In this document: in pieces, positions 16,651-27,101 of the stretch
Layout of the letters: every line of letters starts with the position of its first letter
Numbering within the stretch: the first letter of the stretch is position 1
DNA from: Bacteroidota bacterium
GTDB lineage: Bacteria; Bacteroidota; Bacteroidia; Flavobacteriales_D; Sanyastnellaceae
Assembly: GCA_002746975.1 (NCBI GenBank)
Contig: NVXE01000005.1
Coordinates: forward strand, 145,617 to 187,456
Reading direction: 5' to 3'
Length of the DNA: 41,840 nt
The notes under the pieces: generated by a model
Databases searched by the model: none
Seen by the model: only the letters and a program-made list of their open reading frames with translations
What the model was told of the DNA's origin: nothing
Made by a program: the position numbers and the translations under genes

Positions 16651-17424
16651 CTATTGTTTTAAAACCTTAAAAATCCATTGTTCTCCACCCAGGGCGTATC
16701 GATTGTAAAGTTCTTCTCCTAATTGCTTTTTCATATCGATAATTTCAACGGCGAAACCTGCCTCACGCAATCTATTAGGATAATCTTCATATCCATATAG
16801 GCGCAAATGATCACGTTGCCAGTATAACCTTTCGAGTTCCGAAGGATCAGTAATCGAACGGTCTTCCTCTGTTTCTGGATTAGTCCAGTCAATTGGAACC
16901 TGTAGTATCCCCCACCCTCCAGGCTTTAAAACACGATAGAATTCACGTAGAACAGCTCGGTCGTCATCAACATGTTCCATTAGATGATTCGCCATAATAA
17001 TGTCGAAAGATGAAGACTCAAAAGGGATTTGGTGTACATCGAAATGATGATCTGCCCATGGAGAATCAAGATCACCTGTGATATAATCCAAATTGCTAAG
17101 GGAACGGAATCGTTTAATGAAACAGTACTCAGGAGCCATGTGTAACATCTTGGCTGGGGCCGTGAAGAAGTTAGTACTCTCCTTCATGTAAATCCAAAGA
17201 GCCCTATGGCGCTCAAGAGATAAGCTAAATGGAGCTAATGCATTCTTCCTTGTTCGAACACGTCCATATGGAAGAATTCTACGATAAGTCTTCCCATCAA
17301 TAGGATCCTCAATCTCATTACCGAAATAGAACCAGCTTATCGATTGTAACCCGATGTGAGCCACTCTTTGGAGCAACGTTCTGGGGATGAACCGTGTTAG
17401 AAAAGCAACTAGAATTTTAACCAC
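16651..17424 (-). CDS. Class I SAM-dependent methyltransferase (Methyltransf_11 type)
   Basis: The 257-residue protein begins with GTG at 17424. The methyltransferase fold occupies about residues 85-210: MLHMAPEYCFIKRFRS, then YITGDLDS, IPFESSSFDIIMANHLMEHV (motif for the acidic strand and post-II region) and LREFYRVLKPGGWGILQVPI, as in Methyltransf_11 enzymes. A classic glycine-rich E/DxGxGxG loop is not evident; LHMAPE occupies that position, as in a subset of this family. The first 80 residues are basic and may help substrate or membrane binding. The substrate is unknown. The gene lies 23 bases downstream of the FG-GAP protein gene on the same strand, so the two may be cotranscribed. Confidence 0.82.
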   Translation of the reverse strand: MVKILVAFLTRFIPRTLLQRVAHIGLQSISWFYFGNEIEDPIDGKTYRRILPYGRVRTRKNALAPFSLSLERHRALWIYMKESTNFFTAPAKMLHMAPEYCFIKRFRSLSNLDYITGDLDSPWADHHFDVHQIPFESSSFDIIMANHLMEHVDDDRAVLREFYRVLKPGGWGILQVPIDWTNPETEEDRSITDPSELERLYWQRDHLRLYGYEDYPNRLREAGFAVEIIDMKKQLGEELYNRYALGGEQWIFKVLKQ

Positions 17425-17447
17425 CTATTTTACTATTACGATAATTG

Positions 17448-20288
17448 CTATTTAATAACTAAACGTGTAGTACCAAGTACATCTGAACCTTTTACTGTAA
17501 GGACGTAAGAACCTGATTCCAAATTTTGCAAATTCACCCTACTTTCATTTCCTGTATAAACAACTCTACCTTGAATATCTGATAATGTCACAACACTCGT
17601 TGAGCTAGGAAAATTAGATATAATGATTGTTGAGTTAGAGTTAGTCGGGTTAGGGAATATTACGGGAGTAAAAATATTAGATGTAGAACTCATCAACTCA
17701 TCAATTCCCGCTACAGAAATAGTAATCGATGAAAGAGGTGACTCACAAGTAATAGGTAATGGTTCAACTTGCCAGTCGTAGAAGAAGTAATAGTAACTGT
17801 ACTGAGGTCCGGCTGTGCAGTTTGTTATAGAACCAAGAGAACCTAATGCATAAGGGTAAGACAGACTTGAACTAGTACCTTCACGCCATAATTGAGGGTC
17901 TTCCGTAGTTGAGCGTAAACCGTAATTTTGGCCTTCAGGGACAACGAAGTTGAGATTTACTACAAACTCCCCATCTTCAACAAACACAGTCATAGACTCT
18001 ACTACATTATTGAAATTATCTATTAGCTCAAAAGTTCTCTCATACGCACCATTTGCGTAAACGGTCACACTTCTAAGTAGAATATCCTCGAAAGCATCGA
18101 ATTCAAGCCAACGGTTACTATTAGAATGATATTGCCCTTCTACTTGAGTTTCTAATTCCCCTCCATTTACTAAATCACCCGTATTTATTAATGATGAAGA
18201 TGCATAAAATGTTGTAGACGTATTAATGACTTCCGTTGTATAAATAGATCCTTCAAATATTAAGTTTTCTCCTGATTCAGAATCATACCACTTTATATTT
18301 TCTCCTCCAGTAGCTTCTAGAGTTACACTACCTGGAACATTTAATTCAGTTGATGACGCGCTTAATATGGGCGAGTTAGATGGTGAATCGAACATAACTA
18401 CAGTGATTCCATCTGAAACACCCGCATTTAGGCATATATCTACCGTTGACACACTGTAAGTACCAGCTGAATTTACAATTATGGTTTGGGTTTCTTCACC
18501 TGTAGACCAAAGCCAGTTAGAGGCCTCAGAGGCAGTCATACTAATTTCACTTCCTAAACATAGGTTAAGGTTGCCGTCTATTTCTATAGTAGGAGTCTCG
18601 CCTGAGATTTCAACAACTGAAACAACGTTAGAGCTTCCGGCACATCCTTCAGCCGTGGTTATTAAGAGGCTGTAATTACCTCCTGCACTTACAACTAAGC
18701 TATCCGAGCCTGATATACCATTAGACCAATTATAGCTCGTGAAACCTTCAGGCGCAGTAATAATGACTGAATCTCCTGGGCAGAAGCCATATGACGATGA
18801 GTTAATAGTTACATCAACCAAGCAAGGAGCTTCATTAATAACGTGGAACTGATTAATCGCGGGATTATCAATAATCGTTTCTAATCCACTTGGCCAACTA
18901 ATTACAGCTGTTTCAACAACGTTACTAGCACCCAGTCCAAAGTGACATGCAAAAGAACATGTAATCCCATAACTCTCACCTGCACGAACCTCACGGATTT
19001 GTGTTCCAAAATCTCCAGTAATAATCACGTGTGCACCAACAGCATCAGCGTTAGACTGAAAACCTTCAAGTTCAAATGTTATCCAATTATTTTGATTTCC
19101 GTCGTTAACCCAAAGAATGTCCTCGTTGATATTGTCAGGACTTACATAAGAATTACCGTAACTAGCATACAAGTCAATAAATCCATCTCTATTTACGTCT
19201 CCGAAAGCGAAACTGTGCATTATATCATTTCCGGGAAAGGTCCCTCCTATTAACGTGAAAGTATTATCTCCATTATTGTGAAAATAACGATGAGAACCTC
19301 CTGAATGAACGAGATCCACATATCCATCATTATCGAAATCTTCCATCTTAGCTTGAAGGAAAAATCCATCTACTGCTAATCCACTTCCTTCAGTAATTTC
19401 AGTGAAAAATCCGAGTCCGTCATTTTCGAACAGCTTGAGAGTCGCGCTATGTGTTGTAACTAAACAATCGAAATCTCCGTCGTTATCTATATCCGCAAAA
19501 TCTACTGTCCAGCTCTGCTCATAAAAAGCTAGTCCACGCTCGTTTGCCTCTTCAGTAAAATTTCCTTGACCATCATTAACCCAAAGTTGGTTTATACGAC
19601 GAGGGTCGTATGGGTCATTAATAAATTGACGACATTTTGCAATGAATAAATCGATATCGCCATCCGTGTCGAAATCACAAAAAACCGTACCGTAATTTCC
19701 TGAGTGGTCATTTCCAGGATAGTCAGCAAGTACGTAGTTCTCTAAAGGCATTAATCCTGGGGCAGGTGTGAGGGTCCCTCCAGCAGCTCCGGTCCACATT
19801 CTACTTAATCCATCATCGTGACAGCCAAAAGCATCTAGATATCCATCGTTATTAATGTCAGCCCAGTTACAAGCTTGCATAAACATTGAACCGTTATTTA
19901 ATTCCATCGATGTAAAAACACCCGGAGCAGTGATGTTTTGAACATGCACTCCATCATATGAACCTCCAGAATAAACATCTTTATGACCGTCATTATCAAA
20001 ATCCGCTATGCACATACCCCACTGATTTGATCCACTGACACTGCCTAAATCGAAATCTTCAAACGTTCCGTCTGGTCCTTGATAAAGAATATGAAGAATC
20101 TTACTTTGGTCTAAGATAATCAAATCATCAAATCCATCTCCATCCATGTCAGTAAAGCCGATACAGCCACCACTATGGTATTCATTCGGCAGTAAATCAA
20201 CTCCGTTAGAAAAAGTTTGGGATGAAACAAGTGTGGAAAAACAAATCCCCACAAGAAGTAAAGCGTTAGATTTCAATATATTACGCAT
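17448..20288 (-). CDS. Large secreted FG-GAP/VCBS and UnbV/ASPIC protein with T9SS sorting domain
   Basis: The ATG at 20288 is chosen because it begins a proper signal peptide (MRNILKSNALLLVGICFSTL, cleavage near SSQT); the frame continues to 20393 without one. The 946-residue protein has FG-GAP/VCBS repeats over about 20-400, each with calcium-loop-like DxDxDGxxD sequences (DMDGDGFDD, DFDNDGHKD, DINNDGYLD, DFDTDGDID). A UnbV/ASPIC domain follows at about 415-485 (GTQIREVRAGESYG, HFGLGAS, WPSG), then Ig-like modules, and a type A T9SS C-terminal signal from about 875 (FPNPTNS). It is probably displayed on the surface, for adhesion or matrix binding. That is the usual inference for such repeats, not shown. 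The methyltransferase gene follows 23 bases later. Confidence 0.9.
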   Translation of the reverse strand: MRNILKSNALLLVGICFSTLVSSQTFSNGVDLLPNEYHSGGCIGFTDMDGDGFDDLIILDQSKILHILYQGPDGTFEDFDLGSVSGSNQWGMCIADFDNDGHKDVYSGGSYDGVHVQNITAPGVFTSMELNNGSMFMQACNWADINNDGYLDAFGCHDDGLSRMWTGAAGGTLTPAPGLMPLENYVLADYPGNDHSGNYGTVFCDFDTDGDIDLFIAKCRQFINDPYDPRRINQLWVNDGQGNFTEEANERGLAFYEQSWTVDFADIDNDGDFDCLVTTHSATLKLFENDGLGFFTEITEGSGLAVDGFFLQAKMEDFDNDGYVDLVHSGGSHRYFHNNGDNTFTLIGGTFPGNDIMHSFAFGDVNRDGFIDLYASYGNSYVSPDNINEDILWVNDGNQNNWITFELEGFQSNADAVGAHVIITGDFGTQIREVRAGESYGITCSFACHFGLGASNVVETAVISWPSGLETIIDNPAINQFHVINEAPCLVDVTINSSSYGFCPGDSVIITAPEGFTSYNWSNGISGSDSLVVSAGGNYSLLITTAEGCAGSSNVVSVVEISGETPTIEIDGNLNLCLGSEISMTASEASNWLWSTGEETQTIIVNSAGTYSVSTVDICLNAGVSDGITVVMFDSPSNSPILSASSTELNVPGSVTLEATGGENIKWYDSESGENLIFEGSIYTTEVINTSTTFYASSSLINTGDLVNGGELETQVEGQYHSNSNRWLEFDAFEDILLRSVTVYANGAYERTFELIDNFNNVVESMTVFVEDGEFVVNLNFVVPEGQNYGLRSTTEDPQLWREGTSSSLSYPYALGSLGSITNCTAGPQYSYYYFFYDWQVEPLPITCESPLSSITISVAGIDELMSSTSNIFTPVIFPNPTNSNSTIIISNFPSSTSVVTLSDIQGRVVYTGNESRVNLQNLESGSYVLTVKGSDVLGTTRLVIK

Positions 20289-20359
20289 AAGTATAGGTTT
20301 ACAATGATCAAAACAGGTCTTGCAAGTTAATACACATAGAATGGATTTAACTTCGCAAA

Positions 20360-21670
20360 ATGATTTCAGGAGGAAAAGTAGCATTTCATACACTTGGTTG
20401 TAAACTTAATTTTAGTGAGACGTCAACAGTTGCAAGACAACTTGGTGAAAATGGATTCGCTAGAGTTTCAATTGATGAAAGACCTGATGTAGTGGTAATA
20501 AACACTTGTAGTGTAACTGATAATGCTGACTCAAAGTGTCGGAATTTTGTAAGACGATCACTCAAATCAAACCCTTTCGCTTATATCGTTGTGATTGGAT
20601 GTTATGCTCAGTTAAAACCCGATGAAATATCAGCAATTGAAGGTGTCGATTTAGTTTTAGGAGCGAACGAAAAATTTAACCTTCCTTCATTACTTAAGGA
20701 TCTTACAAAACGTAAAGAAGGAGAAAAAGGGACGATAAAAGCGGGTAATATAAAAGAAGTCAGAGATTTCATACCTGGGTTCTCAAGCGGTGATAGGACT
20801 AGGACATTCTTGAAGGTTCAGGATGGTTGCGATTATTTTTGCGCATTTTGTACTATCCCCCTAGCAAGGGGTAGATCTAGGTCAGGGACTATTGAGAAAA
20901 CGTTGGTAGAGGCAAAAAAGGCAATAGAATTAGGAGCAAAAGAAGTTGTTTTGACAGGTGTAAATATTGGTGATTTCGGTAAGGCGAATAACGAAACCCT
21001 ACTAGAATTAATTACAGAACTTGACAAGCTTGATGGCATAGAACGTTACCGAATATCAAGCATAGAGCCGAACCTTCTAACGGAAGAAATAATAGATTTC
21101 GTAGCGTCTAGTAATAAATTTCAACCACACTTTCACATTCCTTTACAGTCAGGGTCGGATGAAATTCTATCTACAATGCGCCGTAGATATAGAACCGATC
21201 TTTATCGATCTCGTATAGAATATATACGCAGAAAAATGCCACATGCAGGCATTGGCGTAGATGTTATAGTAGGTTTTCCTGGAGAATGCGACTCTTCTTT
21301 TCAGGAAACCTATGACTTCATCAACTCTCTAAACATAAGCTATTTACACGTATTTACATATAGTGAACGTCCAAAGACAACTGCTTTGCGAATAGACGAT
21401 GTCATTCCCATATCTATAAGACAAGAGAGAAATAAATTATTGAGAATTTTGAGCTTGAAAAAACAACGTTCCCATTATGAAAACTTTATAGGAAAAACTC
21501 GAACTGTACTAATCGAATCTTCTGAAGATGATGGACTTCGCTATGGATATACTCCAGAATACGTACGAGTTGCTGTTAAAGCAAATGAATTTATTGCTAA
21601 CTCAACAACAAAACTATTATTAGAGAATATCAATCCTAATGGATTCGTAACTGGAACATTAGCTAACTAA
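20360..21670 (+). CDS. mtaB: tRNA N6-threonylcarbamoyladenosine 2-methylthiotransferase MtaB
   Basis: This 436-residue radical-SAM enzyme has the UPF0004 N-terminal domain with its three cluster cysteines (C14 in HTLGCKLN, one in INTCSVTD, one in VIGCYAQL). The radical-SAM motif is CDYFCAFC (C157, C161, C164), followed by HIPLQSGSDEILSTMRRRY and a C-terminal TRAM-like segment. FHTLGCKLN and the CDYFCAFC form are typical of MtaB, as opposed to MiaB. It adds a methylthio group to t6A37 of tRNAs that read ANN codons, using two 4Fe-4S clusters. The ATG lies 71 bases from the divergent secreted-protein gene. lgt follows 13 bases after the stop, so the two may share a transcript. Confidence 0.93.
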   Translation: MISGGKVAFHTLGCKLNFSETSTVARQLGENGFARVSIDERPDVVVINTCSVTDNADSKCRNFVRRSLKSNPFAYIVVIGCYAQLKPDEISAIEGVDLVLGANEKFNLPSLLKDLTKRKEGEKGTIKAGNIKEVRDFIPGFSSGDRTRTFLKVQDGCDYFCAFCTIPLARGRSRSGTIEKTLVEAKKAIELGAKEVVLTGVNIGDFGKANNETLLELITELDKLDGIERYRISSIEPNLLTEEIIDFVASSNKFQPHFHIPLQSGSDEILSTMRRRYRTDLYRSRIEYIRRKMPHAGIGVDVIVGFPGECDSSFQETYDFINSLNISYLHVFTYSERPKTTALRIDDVIPISIRQERNKLLRILSLKKQRSHYENFIGKTRTVLIESSEDDGLRYGYTPEYVRVAVKANEFIANSTTKLLLENINPNGFVTGTLAN

Positions 21671-21683
21671 TTAAAACCCTAAA

Positions 21684-22871
21684 ATGTACCCGAATTTATA
21701 CTTTGCACTACTTGACCTATTCGGAATAGATCTACCCTTTTTAAAGTTAGTCAACAGTTTTGGCTTCTTCGTAGCTATGGCATTTCTTGTTGGCGGATAT
21801 ATAATAAGCATAGAATTCTCTCGCTTAACAACATTAGGTGTTTTTAAACCAAACCATACTGAAGTTATTATTGGGAAACCTGCTACGATTTTTGAGATAG
21901 CTTCACAAGCAATCATTGGATACCTATTTGGTTGGAAATTTCTGTACTTAGCTATAAACGCCGGAACTCTTTTTAATGGCAGTTCACTTCCACAATCACA
22001 TTTGTTTTCATCAGAAGGCAGTGTATTATTAGGTGTTCTACTTGCTTCTATACTTGGAGGATTAAAGTGGTGGGAAGCTAAGAAACACGAACTTCCAGAG
22101 CCTAAATTAGAAAAAACCACTGTTTTTCCAAAAGAACACGTAGGGGGGATTCTAACAACAGCTGCAATAGGTGGGATTTTAGGAGCTAAACTATTTCATT
22201 TAATAGAGTACCCAGAGCAATTCGTGGCTTTTTTTAAAACCCCTAGTCTTAATGCATTTCTTGGAGGTCTTACCATATATGGGGGGCTTATAGTCGGAGG
22301 CCTAAGTGTGTACTTCTACTCTCGCCACTATGGCCTTAAATTTTTAAATGTAGCTGACTCATCTGCACCCGCTTTAATGCTTGGGTATGGAATTGGACGC
22401 TTGGGATGCCAAATCTCAGGCGATGGCGACTGGGGAATTGCTAATCCAAAACCTCAACCAGATTGGCTCTCTTGGCTTCCTGAATGGACGTGGAGTTACA
22501 ATTTCCCAAACAACGTAAATGGAGTAGGTCGTTTTATTTCTGATTCTGACCCCTGGAGTGTTTATCCTGGATACGGGACTTGTTTAGACATTGCTGTATA
22601 TCCCACTTCTCTATACGAAACGATACTATCCGTACTTCTTTTTATAATTTTATGGAAATTGCGTACGCGTTTTAAAACGGCGGGACTAATCTTCGCTACA
22701 TACCTAATGATGAACGGCTTAGAGCGTTTTTTCATAGAGAAAATAAGAGTAAATACTACATTCGATTTACTCGGAATTACTATGACTCAGGCAGAATTGA
22801 TATCGACAGCACTTTTTATAGGAGGAGCAACTCTATTCTATGTGCTTAGACGGCGCGAAGTAAACATCTAG
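21684..22871 (+). CDS. lgt: Prolipoprotein diacylglyceryl transferase
   Basis: The 395-residue inner-membrane enzyme attaches diacylglycerol to the lipobox cysteine of prolipoproteins. The Lgt signature appears as GYGIGRLGCQISGDGDWG, with LTIYGGLIVGG before it and several hydrophobic spans along the protein, and a C-terminal RFFIEKIRV region. At 395 residues it is longer than E. coli Lgt (about 290), with extra N-terminal membrane segments and a loop at about 120-150, a form seen in other Bacteroidota. The window itself encodes several prolipoprotein substrates (SusD, the small lipoprotein, GH13, the FKBP-like protein). Its stop lies one base from the stop of the convergent helicase gene. Confidence 0.93.
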   Translation: MYPNLYFALLDLFGIDLPFLKLVNSFGFFVAMAFLVGGYIISIEFSRLTTLGVFKPNHTEVIIGKPATIFEIASQAIIGYLFGWKFLYLAINAGTLFNGSSLPQSHLFSSEGSVLLGVLLASILGGLKWWEAKKHELPEPKLEKTTVFPKEHVGGILTTAAIGGILGAKLFHLIEYPEQFVAFFKTPSLNAFLGGLTIYGGLIVGGLSVYFYSRHYGLKFLNVADSSAPALMLGYGIGRLGCQISGDGDWGIANPKPQPDWLSWLPEWTWSYNFPNNVNGVGRFISDSDPWSVYPGYGTCLDIAVYPTSLYETILSVLLFIILWKLRTRFKTAGLIFATYLMMNGLERFFIEKIRVNTTFDLLGITMTQAELISTALFIGGATLFYVLRRREVNI

Positions 22872-22872
22872 C

Positions 22873-24270
22873 TTAGCGTTTATTCTGACTCCCCTTCATT
22901 CGACGACCAGAAGATGATGTATTTGATTCATTTCTAGAGTCATTAGGGGTTCTTCCTTTATTACTATAACCACCTTTACCTTTACTCCTGTTTTTACTTC
23001 CACCAGTACTGTTATGAGATCTACCTCCGCTATCGCCACGCCGACCATTTCCTCCTCTAGATCCTCCACCACGTCCTCCGACAAACTTAGGGTCATATTT
23101 AGGACCGGGTCCTACTTTTGAAGGTAATTCAAGTTTATCTACAGGTCGTTCAATCAACTTTTCAATATTGCCAAAACGGCGCATATCATCAGGAGTAATT
23201 AGAGTAAAAGCTTCTCCCTTTCTTTCTGCACGAGCAGTTCTTCCTATACGGTGAACATAATCTTCTTCGTTAGGAGGAACATCGTAATTCACAACGATTT
23301 CAATACTATCTATGTCAATCCCTCTAGATACAACATCTGTTGCAACTAGAAGAGGGATTTTCTTCTGTCTGAACCCAAGCATTACCTCCTCTCTCTCTTC
23401 TTGTTTAAGATCTGAAGAAATTTTACCGCACTTCAATCCTGCGTTGCGTAAAGCTCTGACGACTTGATTTACAGTACGTTTACGAGACGTAAAGATTATT
23501 CCAGACTCAATATTTCTTTCCTTCAAGAGATGAACTAGAACTTCGTCTTTTTGGTGTTCAAACACAACGTACGCGCTCTGCTTAACATTTTCAGAAGGCT
23601 TAGATAAAGCTAATTGTATCGTTACTGGATCTTTTTTTAGGAGCTCATGAGCAAGAGAACGCATTTTCTCAGGCATTGTAGCACTGAATAATAAAGTTTG
23701 CCTGTCAGCTTTACAATGGGATGCAATCCTCATAATATCTTGATGAAAACCCATATCTAGCATCCTATCGGCTTCATCTAAAATGAGCACTTCAAGCTCA
23801 GAAAGATCTACATATCCAAGGCTTAAATGCGATAACATACGTCCTGGAGTTACAACTACGATATCCGCTCCTTCTTTAAGAGCTTGTTTTTCTCTAGCAA
23901 ACTCTTTTCCAGAACCTCCACCATAAATTGCCAAACTAGTAACACCAGTATAATAGCCAAATCCTTCCGCTGCTTGGTCTATTTGCATAGCAAGCTCCCT
24001 TGTAGGAACAACTATCAAAGCTTTGACTTTTCCGTCGTCAGGAGTGTCTAATATTCTATCCATAGTAGGCAACAAGAATGCAGCTGTTTTACCGGTTCCA
24101 GTTTGGGCTATGCCTAGAATATCTTTATTTTTAAGAATATGAGGGATAGCCTCAGCCTGAATAGGCGTAGCATTCTCAAAACCCATAGCTTCGAGTCCAT
24201 CTTCAATATCGGGGTGCAGGTCCAGGTCTTTAAATGGGACGGGAGCTGCTTTTTCTTCCTCTTTTTCCAC
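22873..24270 (-). CDS. DEAD-box RNA helicase (RhlE-like) with Gly/Arg/Ser-rich tail
   Basis: This 465-residue helicase starts with GTG at 24270. It has the Q-motif region (FENATPIQAEAIP), Walker A AQTGTGKT, PTRELA, TPGR, DEAD box LDEADRMLD, SAT, and the C-terminal domain with VATDVVSRGID and HRIGRTAR. The tail from about residue 395 is rich in Gly, Arg, Ser and Asn (GGRGGGSRGG), a flexible RNA-binding extension common in RhlE-type proteins. It probably unwinds RNA in ribosome assembly or decay. It is transcribed divergently from the PKD-repeat gene, and its 3' end abuts lgt. Confidence 0.93.
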   Translation of the reverse strand: MEKEEEKAAPVPFKDLDLHPDIEDGLEAMGFENATPIQAEAIPHILKNKDILGIAQTGTGKTAAFLLPTMDRILDTPDDGKVKALIVVPTRELAMQIDQAAEGFGYYTGVTSLAIYGGGSGKEFAREKQALKEGADIVVVTPGRMLSHLSLGYVDLSELEVLILDEADRMLDMGFHQDIMRIASHCKADRQTLLFSATMPEKMRSLAHELLKKDPVTIQLALSKPSENVKQSAYVVFEHQKDEVLVHLLKERNIESGIIFTSRKRTVNQVVRALRNAGLKCGKISSDLKQEEREEVMLGFRQKKIPLLVATDVVSRGIDIDSIEIVVNYDVPPNEEDYVHRIGRTARAERKGEAFTLITPDDMRRFGNIEKLIERPVDKLELPSKVGPGPKYDPKFVGGRGGGSRGGNGRRGDSGGRSHNSTGGSKNRSKGKGGYSNKGRTPNDSRNESNTSSSGRRMKGSQNKR

Positions 24271-24313
24271 GGCGTGAAGATAGTCAATACCTTATCTTTA
24301 TCGAGTGAGAAGG

Positions 24314-27028
24314 ATGAGCAAGATTATTTTAAGCCTATTATTTATTGTCTTCACTACTAAAGTGGGGGCTACACACTTGATAGGCAGTGAAATGTACTAT
24401 GTTGATTTAGGAGGAGGTAATTACCAAATTACTCTTAAAGTTTATAGAGAATGCGGACCTGCAAATACTCAAGGAACCGATTTTGATGATACTATTTATT
24501 TGGGAATTTTCTACTCTTCAACTAATCAACTACAACAAGTAGAGGATGTCTTTTTAAATTTCTCCACTGTTACAAACATCCCTGTTGTTATGACGAATCC
24601 GTGTGGCACACCTCCTCCTGATCTTTGTATAGAGGAAGCTACATACACAACAATTCTTATGCTTGGGTCAACTTCTGAAGGTTATGAAATTGCCTGGCAG
24701 AGATGTTGTAGAAACCCTTCTATTAGCAACGTTCAAAATTCTGGAGGAACAGATAATCCAGGAATGACTGCGACAGTACATATCCCAGGAGCTAATGAAA
24801 CAAGTGGTGGGAATAGTTCGCCTGTATTTCAAGCGTTCCCACCTGTAGCCCTTTGTGCCAATTTCGGTTTTTTCTTCGATCACTCTGCTATTGACCCTGA
24901 TGGAGACCAGCTTGTTTATTCTCTTTGTGCACCTTTTGACGGAGGTGGTCCAGATGGTGGTGGTGGAGGCTTTGGAAGCCCCGCTCCTAACCCGCCTTCA
25001 AGCCCTCCATACAACCCCATCCCTTATGGAGGTGGGTTTTCTTCAGCCTACCCCATAGCTGCAAACCCTGCGTTTGAAATAGACCCTGTAACGGGGTTTA
25101 TAACGGGTACGCCTACTATTCCTGGCCAATACGCAATGGGGATTTGTGTAGAAGAATTTAGAAACGGTATTTCTCTGGGAAAGGTAATTAGAGACTTCCA
25201 GTTTAATGTAACTCTATGTGACGCAAATATAGTAGCCGCTGTAACCCCACAACAACCTGAGCAATTATGTGTTGGAGAGACAATTTTATTTGAAAACAAT
25301 TCAATAAACGGAAATGATTTCTTATGGGATTTCGGTGTTCCAAATATCAGCTCTGACATCAGTAATGCCTATGAGCCAGAATATACATTCCCTGACACCG
25401 GAACTTATGTCGTCACACTAATAGCAAACCCTACATGGCCTTGTGCTGACACTTCATCTCAGATTTTCGACGTTTTTATGCCGCTTGAGCCTGTGATTGT
25501 CATGAATGATTTCGAATGTCTCTCTGGGGTGGAAACCTTTGGGTTTAACGTTGAGGGATCTATGAGTGGAGCCGCTACTTATTTTTGGGATTTGAATAAC
25601 GGGACTCCTTCATCGGCAAATATTTCTTCTCCACAAGGAATTAATTTTGGAAATGCCGACACTTGGGACGTTACTCTTACAGTGAATAATCACGGTTGTA
25701 TTGCTAATGCAGAGTTTAATTGGGTAGCACCAGATGACCCCATTGCATCAATTGAAGACCAAACCGGTTTCTGTCAAGGTTTAACTTTCACTTTCGTAAA
25801 TAACTCATTAAATGCAGAAACTTTTTTGTGGGATTTCGGCTCACCTTTTGGAGGAGACTCCTCAACTGAAGTAGAGCCTCAATATACTTATGCCGATAGT
25901 GGATCTTACACAGTAACTCTTACTGCTTATACTCAATTTACTTGTCCTTCCTTTGCAACAGCTACAGTGGATATACAATATTTACTAGAGCCTATTTTTG
26001 AGTCCCCTGATCCAAACTGCTTCTCTTCTCACAACTTTTCAATGACAGGATTTGCATCAATTGATATAAATACTATTTACAGTTGGGATTTTGGTGGGGT
26101 AACTATAAGTGCAAATACAAATGGCACTACTGTTTCAAATCTCGTCTATGCCGAACCCGGTGTTTACGATGTAACACTAACGGCTGAAGTGCCGGGACTA
26201 CAAGGATGTCAACAATCATTTACTTCTCAGGTGGAAGCGATACCAGACCCTACTATTGATTTTACAGCTGGTCCATTAACGGGGTGCCCTCCTCATCAAG
26301 TTTCCTTTACGAATGCAAGCACGACATCTACAGCGACAACATATCTATGGCACTTCGGAGATGGAACCACTTCTAACGCTGTAAACCCTGTACATGTCTA
26401 TCTTCAGTCTGGCGAATTCCCCGTTCTACTTGAAATGACCACTGGTGGATTTTGTGCAAAAGATCTAGAAAAGCTCGAAATAGACCTCGTCCAAACTTTT
26501 CCTATTCCATTTGCAGCATTCGAAGTTGATCCAAATGTTGTTGACATCCTAGAGCCTATTGTAACAGTAGACTACCTCGGCGATCAACCCGTTGATTGCT
26601 TCTACAACTTCGGTGACGGAGGAAGCCTCCAAGATTGCGACGGTACTTATATATATTCTGATGGTGGAAACTTCAATATCACTCTGACAGTAATTAACGA
26701 AGCTGGATGTACAAATACCGCAGCGGGAGAAGTAAGTATTAGCGGGTCTGTTTTTTATGCACCTAATGCTTTTACTCCAGACGGAGACGGAATTAATGAC
26801 ATTTGGCTTCCAATTATTCTCGGAGTAAGTGCTTATCGCATGAGAATTGTGAATAGATGGGGTGAGTTTATTTGGGAAACTGTCGACCCTACTATTCCAT
26901 GGCTCGGACAGAAAGGTGTTGACGGTCAGTATTTTTGTCCCAATGGCATGTATATATGGGAAGCTGTTTGGGTAGACCAAATAGGGTATCCAAGAACGAA
27001 AAGTGGAACAGTATATCTAACAAGGTAA
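24314..27028 (+). CDS. PKD-repeat surface protein with gliding-motility-type (CHU_C) T9SS C-terminus
   Basis: The ATG at 24314 (MSKIILSLLFIVFTTKVGAT) is preferred over an in-frame GTG at 24305, because an AAGG-type site precedes it and it begins the signal peptide. The 904-residue protein has a cysteine-rich N-terminal domain and a Gly/Pro-rich linker near 215-250, then repeated PKD domains: FLWDFGVPN, FLWDFGSPFGG, YSWDFGGV, YLWHFGDGTTS with VNPVHVY, and FYNFGDGG. It ends in a gliding-motility-associated C-terminal domain from about 815 (APNAFTPDGDGIND, NRWGEFIWET, NGMYIWEAVW), which directs type B T9SS export. It is probably a surface or extracellular adhesin-like protein; the ligand is unknown. 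Confidence 0.92.
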   Translation: MSKIILSLLFIVFTTKVGATHLIGSEMYYVDLGGGNYQITLKVYRECGPANTQGTDFDDTIYLGIFYSSTNQLQQVEDVFLNFSTVTNIPVVMTNPCGTPPPDLCIEEATYTTILMLGSTSEGYEIAWQRCCRNPSISNVQNSGGTDNPGMTATVHIPGANETSGGNSSPVFQAFPPVALCANFGFFFDHSAIDPDGDQLVYSLCAPFDGGGPDGGGGGFGSPAPNPPSSPPYNPIPYGGGFSSAYPIAANPAFEIDPVTGFITGTPTIPGQYAMGICVEEFRNGISLGKVIRDFQFNVTLCDANIVAAVTPQQPEQLCVGETILFENNSINGNDFLWDFGVPNISSDISNAYEPEYTFPDTGTYVVTLIANPTWPCADTSSQIFDVFMPLEPVIVMNDFECLSGVETFGFNVEGSMSGAATYFWDLNNGTPSSANISSPQGINFGNADTWDVTLTVNNHGCIANAEFNWVAPDDPIASIEDQTGFCQGLTFTFVNNSLNAETFLWDFGSPFGGDSSTEVEPQYTYADSGSYTVTLTAYTQFTCPSFATATVDIQYLLEPIFESPDPNCFSSHNFSMTGFASIDINTIYSWDFGGVTISANTNGTTVSNLVYAEPGVYDVTLTAEVPGLQGCQQSFTSQVEAIPDPTIDFTAGPLTGCPPHQVSFTNASTTSTATTYLWHFGDGTTSNAVNPVHVYLQSGEFPVLLEMTTGGFCAKDLEKLEIDLVQTFPIPFAAFEVDPNVVDILEPIVTVDYLGDQPVDCFYNFGDGGSLQDCDGTYIYSDGGNFNITLTVINEAGCTNTAAGEVSISGSVFYAPNAFTPDGDGINDIWLPIILGVSAYRMRIVNRWGEFIWETVDPTIPWLGQKGVDGQYFCPNGMYIWEAVWVDQIGYPRTKSGTVYLTR

Positions 27029-27101
27029 GTTTATGCCTAACTTGGGGTTTCATTATGAATAATCAGAATAGATAAACAGAATTTCTAAATAGAGCAGAAA
27101 G

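Noticed and set aside
20289-20393. N-terminal extension of the FG-GAP protein to 20393
   Set aside because: The extension would put 35 extra residues before a perfect signal peptide and overlap the mtaB start; the ATG at 20288 is better.
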